NCBI GenBank assembly: GCA_029298735.1
Contig: JANSLP010000007.1
Location: 124,001-188,000, forward strand
From: Ophiostoma sp. CBS 140.51
Taxonomy: Eukaryota; Ascomycota; Sordariomycetes; Ophiostomatales; Ophiostomataceae
Reading direction: 5' to 3'
Length of the DNA stretch: 64,000 bases
The notes under the pieces are model-generated. The model saw nothing but the letters and a program-made list of their open reading frames with translations. It was not told where the DNA came from and did not search any database. Positions 58,801-64,000 of the stretch are shown here, piece by piece (position 1 is the stretch's first letter; every line of letters begins with the position of its first letter). The position numbers and the translations under genes are program-made.

Positions 58801-59424
58801 CCAGTCCTCGGTCCGAGCGAGGACAACGCGTAGCGCATGGCCCGACTGTCCTGTAGGCATGGCCATTGCAGGGTGGGCGACGGGTTCACGGCCGCTCATG
58901 TCGGTGATCTCGCCATAAGAAAGAAGTGGCAATCTCGTCCGCGGCGACTGGAATAACTCAGATTCTTGCGCTTCCTGGAGGAAGCCAGAATACAGGGGAC
59001 CCGCTATTCCCTCGAGAGCCTCTGGGGTGTCCGTGAGAAGCTTGTTTATGTACATCTGAGGCACTGTGCGGATGCCAGAGATGTCCATGGATGCTGGGGG
59101 AAACCATTCTTGGAAGCGAGCAACTTCTTGGAATGTGTAAACTGGACGGGTGTTAGCAACTGGACACTTTAGGAGTCGTAAGGAGGCACATCTCATTTAT
59201 TGGGATATCATCATACTTGATCCGGGCAACCGGTTCGTGAGCAGCTTGCCAATGCTTGCTTTGCTGTTGTTGGCATCGTCGTCGTCGTTATGATCGCCGG
59301 CAAAAACGTAGGTCAGCCGGCCAACGTGGCCAAATATCAGGTCGTTGACACGGTGGTCACGCACGAGGCCCGTTGACAGCGGCTTTGCACCCGCAGGCTG
59401 TTCAGGCAGTCGCCTCTCAGCCAT
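55865..59424 (-). CDS. RRN6: RNA polymerase I initiation factor Rrn6
   Basis: Three minus-strand exons, 59424-59217, 59141-57098 and 57032-55865, encode 1139 residues; introns are 75 and 65 bp, the first with a GCTAAC branch point. Rrn6 is a core-factor subunit that recruits Pol I to the rDNA promoter, related to animal TAF1C. The N terminus shows the family start (LIFGHVGRLTYVF), then WFPP, and a WD-like beta-propeller with IAIIDEGGQWTIWNI, CDVAFNPAT and HVFVLTTTTIFWLDL. The second half is helical. The C terminus is low complexity (Ser/Gln/Met-rich, SSQVMPSSQP) and ends in a basic KKKKKPKVARGF-type tail, as in other fungal Rrn6 proteins. The reading frame is recovered at both joins (PGS-IYTFQEV and YTTL-LNISNYEY), which supports the model. 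The gene is divergent from SPC25. Confidence 0.9.
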
Positions 59425-60019
59425 ATGGACGGGAGTGTTGTATCGTCAAAAAAGATGAAGGCGATAATTTCATGATTTGACGAGAGAGGATGTGGCGGAT
59501 GTTGGGCTTCCAGCAGGGGCGGAAGTGGGCGGATAGTGTCAGTTTTGAGATATGCGTTGAAAATGAAATAAAAGTCACATCGGGAATCCAGGCGTGAACG
59601 AATCCGTGAGAGCGCAAAGAGATCGTGCATGAACGGCAGTCTTTCGATCCAAAAAGTTCAAGCTTCGTTTTGCCATGAATTGAGTGAAGCTTAGACGCTA
59701 GACGTTGAAAAGCGGGTCCATTGTCGCTGGACGCGGCAGGAAAAATGAGACGCCGCCCTGCACCTGCCAAAAATCACCACAGCGACAGGCGCTAGTCCTA
59801 AAATAGCAATACAATATAAACAATGGCGCGCAACAGGCTGAAGAATCGCAGAATCGCGAATTTGCGATTTTGACCGACGCAACACCAAACCAAACGACGA
59901 CACAATCGACAACACGACACGACGAACAGAGCACGGAATCCACACTACCGATCTACCTGGCGATAGCACACATTTTCACAATCTGAACATTGAACCGACA
60001 TACCCCCACCTCTGCCACA
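59425..60019. promoter_or_regulatory. Divergent promoter, RRN6 / SPC25
   Basis: 595 bp between two divergent start codons; no gene inside. The part next to SPC25 is C/A-rich, a likely leader. Confidence 0.6.
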
Positions 60020-60859
60020 ATGGCCACTGCATTCGAGCCGTCAATGTCGACGAGCCGGCAAACAATGGCGCCGACAGGACCGTCCATGGCTGACCAGCTG
60101 CCGAGCATTGAGTTTGGCTTTGATGCGCTGCGCGAGCGCATGGCACGGTTCACAGTCCGCTTCGACGGCTTCATCGAGCAAGGACGCAAGCGAGTGCTCG
60201 AAGAGCGCAACCACTTCCGGATGAACGTGGCAGAACTGCAGGGTGAGTCAAGCCTCTCTCGAATTAGGTAGATATTACGACGTGTAGAACCACCACTAAC
60301 TCAACCAGAGGACGAACGAATGCGCAAGCGGGACATCGAGATTGTGCAGCTCAAGTCCAACAGCCTGCAACAGACCATGGCCAAGGAGAAGCAGGAGAAA
60401 CAGGAAATGGAGGCAGCCATTGCCACACTTGCCAGCCAGCGCGACCGTCAGGAAGCCGAACGGGATGCCCTGGCACGGCAGGTCGCCGACACGCAGCGGG
60501 CCATTGACGCCAAGATTGCCGCCCAGCAGGCCCGCGCACGACAGCGCGAGGCACAGGCCCGGTTCAACGTGCCCGAGCTGGACTTTTGGGTCACCAACCT
60601 GTGCCTGACTATGGAGGGCGCTGGAAACGACGACCGGCTGCGGTTTGTCTACACACACATTGATGACCAGGACTGGGCGCGCGAGGCGTGGTTCGAGCTG
60701 GATACGGCACAGCGCGACTACGCCGTGCGGCACTGCCGGCCGAAGCTGGAGCGTGAAAAGGTTGACCGGCTGCTGGAGCGTGTCAATGAGACGCGCGAGC
60801 TCGTGGTGCTGCTCAAGGGCATGCGGGAACTGTTTGTCGAGGCGATGAAGTCTGGGTAA
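60020..60859 (+). CDS. SPC25: Kinetochore protein Spc25 (NDC80 complex)
   Basis: Two exons, 60020-60242 and 60309-60859, encode 257 residues. Spc25 pairs with Spc24 at the inner end of the NDC80 complex, which links centromeres to spindle microtubules. After a short Ser/Thr/Met-rich N terminus, the conserved block SIEFGFDALRERMARFTVRFD appears, then a long coiled coil (about 60-165, e.g. KRDIEIVQLKSNSLQQTM and repeated Glu/Gln/Ala heptads), then the globular RWD-like domain (ELDFWVTNLCLTMEG, LRFVYTHID, WFELD). The 66-bp intron splits LQ-EDERMRKRD within the coiled coil, a place where the family is conserved, so the join is secure. The start is the ATG of MATAFEPS; an upstream non-ATG extension is not used. 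MZT1 follows on the same strand. Confidence 0.94.
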
Positions 60860-61405
60860 ACACGAGGCGGTGAGAACGACGAAGGGCGGGCACCAGGGAC
60901 AAACCCTGATATGATGACGTTTGGGGAGGTTTGGCACACTACGGATTGGGGGAAGGGGACAGGCACGGCGTTTGTGGCTCTCTTGGATACCTCTTTTCAT
61001 GTTTTGGTTTCTACTTTACGGGATGTATAATGAGTTATGCGAATGCACATTTTCTGTTTCTTCTGTTACAAATATAAGACTGCCGTTTATGCTGTGTCTT
61101 TTTTACCTTTACGTACTTTGGCTTGAACACAATCATGCAATATTGTTCAGAGGGGATTAAGTTTATGAAATGAGAGTTGTATTCACACAATGTATTCCAT
61201 GTGGCCACTGTATTCATAGTGGGGTCCAGGGTGCGGCATGAGCCTTCTTTCCACGCGCAGTGTCACGCAGCCTATCGCACCCCCGCAACGCGCTAAAATC
61301 AATTCCCCTGGCGGGACACACCAACAAGATAGTTTGTTTCCAACCTCAACTCTTTCAACGTCCAACAAACACAACCAACATTACCAACCAACAACCCCTT
61401 TCAAG
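60860..61405. other. Intergenic, SPC25 to MZT1
   Basis: Tandem spacer: a T/A-rich 3' region of SPC25 to about 61200, then a C/A-rich leader before MZT1 (61300-61405). No other gene. Confidence 0.6.
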
Positions 61406-61795
61406 ATGCCCGCCGACCACACCGAGAAGCAGGCCGCCGCCCAGGCTGCCGTCGACATCCTCCACGAGATGTCCACCATCCTTGTGTGTTCACCCATGCG
61501 ACGCGCTTTACCACTTTACCGCTTTATCCCTTTGCGCATTTACTGACTCTTCCTCGCCCGATTAGAACTGCCAACTCGACCGCCGCACACTGTCTATCTG
61601 CATCTCCATGATTGAAAACGGCGTCAGCCCAGTTGCCCTGGCTGTGTGTTTGCCCCCTTCTCTTGTATCCTTTTACTTGACGCGTCCACCCGACTAACAA
61701 GTCTGCCCCTTTTCTAGAGAGCCGTCATGAAGCTGCGCGAGACTGGCCAGCAGGTCGAGCAATACATGGCGACACAGCAGAACCAAAACAGATAG
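61406..61795 (+). CDS. MZT1: Mitotic-spindle organizing protein 1 (Mzt1/MOZART1)
   Basis: Three exons, 61406-61483, 61566-61643 and 61718-61795, encode 77 residues. Mzt1 is a tiny helical partner of gamma-tubulin complex proteins, needed to recruit gamma-tubulin complexes to the spindle pole body. The family core is complete: AAVDILHEMSTILNCQLDRRTLSICISMIENGVSPVALARAVMKLRE is recognisable in pieces as DILHEMSTIL, LDRRTLSICI, ENGVSPVALA and VMKLRETG. The C-terminal Gln/Asn-rich tail is short and variable. Both introns (82 and 74 bp) are phase 0 with GTGTGT donors, and all three exons are exactly 78 nt. The frame through intron 1 closes soon after the donor, so splicing is required. Confidence 0.93.
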
Positions 61796-62978
61796 ACGAA
61801 AGATGGGGCGGCCATAAATAACACGACATCACATGCGAATAGCACGCAACGGTGCCGCGGGCACCGACCACGACACGACGAAACGAGACCACGAAGAAAC
61901 GACATAAAAACACGCACCAGGAAAGGTACCGCATGGAAGTACTCTCGATACAGTCGGACTTTTCTCGTCACCTTAAGTTTCGAGAAGCAGTGACACTGGA
62001 CCACGTCTAGACTGGAAGCACTTGAAGGCACAAAACTTTGGCTGGTCAGGCTGTGAGGCTGGACCACAATAAACGGGGCATATATGCAACACCAAGTACG
62101 GTGGCACATAGCACGGTGCCGACTGGCCGGGCTAAACCCTGTCTAAACGGCTGCTCCGTAGCAGCATATGGTCAAAATAGCGGCCGGCTTGCCCTACGAT
62201 GCGACACCAGAGACGTGTGCTGAGAACAAACAATATATACGATCTACTCCCGCTATAGCAATGTGAAAAGACGTAAAATACAAGAAACACTTTTTTGCGT
62301 GAAGTGAAGTGGCAAAACAACAGAAACACCCCCCTGGTTCATAGCAAGCGTCTCCTGTTATCCAAGATTGTTGAAAGCTCCATAGAATCATGCCCAGCAG
62401 TATGAAAGCGAATGTATAAGTGAAAAAAGCAATAATAACAGAAAAACAGAAACCCATCGTCTCCTAAACGTCCTCGTAATGCATATATAAGTGTATCTGT
62501 GTGTTGTGTGTTGCCATGTAATGCGTGAACAAAAAGAAATAACCAAACGCGCGTCGCAGGTTTCGCTAGAAAATATATGCCCCTCTTCCCATGCGCCATA
62601 TAACAAATGCAGTGAAAGAAACAGCAAATAAAGAAAAGAAGAAGATAACAACAAAAGCCAGCCTTGTATCGTGTGTAGTTCTAAACGTCGTAAGCTGTGG
62701 GATCCAGTTTATGTCATGCACATGCAAGCATGCATGCCCACTTGCCGAAAATGTCCAAGTGCAGCTTTGGGGGAGAAGGATGGTGAAAGTGGATTCCCTG
62801 GGTTTTGTTGGGAGAATCGATTCGGTTGCAGGATGAGATCACTGCCGATTCTCAAGAAACAAGCTTTTTTCAACAAAACTCTGTTCCGTATTTTGTAATC
62901 AAGTACGTTGAGAGACGGAAAAGACAGAACGTCGATGCTTGCCGAGGGTGGTGCAATACCGAACTGAAGGGGTTAACT
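61796..62978. other. Convergent intergenic region, MZT1 / RING gene
   Basis: No gene is recognised in about 1.2 kb. It is A-rich on the plus strand and probably holds long 3' UTRs. The repeated frames here have no family features. Confidence 0.6.
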
Positions 62979-64000
62979 CTATCGGTGCCCAAAGAGTTGG
63001 ATTTGCTCTTCCTCGTCATCATCATCTTCATCATCGTCTTCTTCTTCATTGTTTTCGTCATCTTCATCCTCATCATCTTCTTCTCCCTCTTCGTCGTCGT
63101 CGGCGTCAGAGTCATCCTTCTTGCCGCCGCCAAAATATGGGCTGACTTTGCGGCCTGCCCACGACAGGGCTGCACGACGATCAAATAGACCAAGAATGTC
63201 GCCATCCTCCATGTCGGATGATTGACGGTAGTCGTCCTCGTCGCCCTCTAACTGGAAACCCTCCTCCGTGTAGCCGGGAGGCGCAGTAGCGAGAACAGGT
63301 GCCCGCGTAGGAGACGTCATAAAGGCAGGCGAGGCGGATCGGAAAGACATCAATGGCGGTGATCGAGGGTGGGTAAGGGGGATGCCGCTATCTGAGCGTG
63401 GACTTGATGACAATGGCGGTGATGGGAGGGACGGGGCCGGTAGTAGTGCGTTGTGGGCTGGCACCAAGAGAGGGCCAAAGGCTGAGTTGCTATCGTTGGC
63501 TGCATGTCCAACTGCACCAGAAACGGCTTCGGCTTCGGCCGCGGTAGCTTCCGCCTCGTCGACGGCACCCTGCCCGTTGTGCGTTACAGGTGGGTTGAGG
63601 AGAAGAAGTTCGACGGTGTTGTAGGAGAGGCAGACCTCACATCGTAGACCACCCCAATGGTATGTAGTAGATGTCTTGGCCTCACAGTCGTTGCACAGGA
63701 TGACGGCACGCGTGTTGGCGTACTCCTCGGGCATCGGCTGTTCCTCTAGATGCTTGTCGAGTCGGCGGAACATACTTTCCATGTTCTCGACGCTCTTGTT
63801 GCAAATGGGGCATTTGTACGACCGCTTGATGTACTCAGCACGGCAGTCGTCGTGGATCATGTGCCCACACTTCATGGTGACGACCTTCTTGTGCGTCGTG
63901 AAAATGTACTCTCCGCAGATGGGACAGTCGCAGTCCATGACACCCTCTCGGCAGCGGTGCGACTCTTCCTGGTTAATGGCAATGCACGAGCCACATTTCT
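62979..64000 (-). CDS. CHY/RING-H2 zinc-finger ubiquitin ligase, 3' part
   Basis: The minus-strand frame is open from the right window edge to the stop at 62979, so the 5' part is missing; at least 339 residues are present. The visible order is the end of a CTCHY-type zinc finger (KCGSC, ESHRCREG), a RING-H2 finger (CDCPICGEYIF, MKCGHMIHDDC, YKCPICNKS) and a zinc-ribbon-like segment (VILCNDCEAK, LRCEVCLSYNT). This is the Pirh2/RCHY1 architecture, an E3 ubiquitin ligase. After it comes an Ala/Ser/Pro-rich tail and, at the end, a very acidic tract of about 45 residues, mostly Asp and Glu, finishing IQLFGHR. A Met at 63938 lies inside the domain region and is not the start. The full protein should carry the CHY finger upstream. 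Confidence 0.92.
   Translation of the reverse strand, partial: KCGSCIAINQEESHRCREGVMDCDCPICGEYIFTTHKKVVTMKCGHMIHDDCRAEYIKRSYKCPICNKSVENMESMFRRLDKHLEEQPMPEEYANTRAVILCNDCEAKTSTTYHWGGLRCEVCLSYNTVELLLLNPPVTHNGQGAVDEAEATAAEAEAVSGAVGHAANDSNSAFGPLLVPAHNALLPAPSLPSPPLSSSPRSDSGIPLTHPRSPPLMSFRSASPAFMTSPTRAPVLATAPPGYTEEGFQLEGDEDDYRQSSDMEDGDILGLFDRRAALSWAGRKVSPYFGGGKKDDSDADDDEEGEEDDEDEDDENNEEEDDDEDDDDEEEQIQLFGHR

Overview
The window reads as chromosomal DNA of a filamentous ascomycete, most likely a Sordariomycete. The genes carry short GT-AG introns (mostly 56-82 bp) with CTAAC/CTGAC-like branch points close to the acceptor. They encode the DASH subunit Hsk3, Spc25, Mzt1, Rrn6, an XPF/Rad1 nuclease and a DECD-type Sub2 helicase. 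Long pyrimidine-rich leaders and very long gene-free stretches could fit a Sporothrix/Ophiostoma-like fungus, but that placement is only a guess. I saw no transposon, rRNA, tRNA or CRISPR array.

Layout. 1-13.2 kb has no recognisable gene; from about 9.7 kb the plus strand becomes strongly C/T-rich and leads into a ketopantoate-reductase-like gene with a long disordered tail (13.2-17.0 kb). 18.5-23.4 kb is compact: HSK3 (+), RPR2-family RNase P/MRP subunit (-) and SUB2 (+, with a 1.2 kb first intron). 23.4-35.6 kb is a second gene desert that again becomes C/T-rich before a PHO85-type cyclin gene (35.6-38.1 kb). 38.1-41.4 kb is empty. From 41.4 kb to the right edge genes are dense: an F-box-like protein (-), mitochondrial Mg2+ channel MRS2 (+), a 69-residue putative lipidated membrane protein (+), XPF/RAD1 (-), a 75-residue hydrophilic protein (+), WASP/Las17 (+), RRN6 (-), SPC25 (+), MZT1 (+) and the 3' part of a CHY/RING ubiquitin ligase (-, cut by the window end).

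Functional themes. All are housekeeping or regulatory genes. Three encode small components of the mitotic spindle (Hsk3 of DASH, Spc25 of NDC80, Mzt1 of the gamma-tubulin complex), with SPC25 and MZT1 adjacent. Others cover mRNA export and splicing (Sub2), tRNA/rRNA processing (Rpr2 family), Pol I initiation (Rrn6), excision repair (XPF) and actin nucleation (WASP). Divergent pairs share 0.57-0.95 kb promoters: RPR2/SUB2, F-box/MRS2, XPF/75-aa protein, RRN6/SPC25.

No clearly novel multi-gene system is visible. The most unusual features are the long 5' introns of SUB2 and the reductase-like gene, the two deserts with strand-asymmetric leaders ending in probable 3' splice sites, upstream ORFs ahead of the cyclin, and dispersed CCTGGCC-rich islands in the gene-free DNA.
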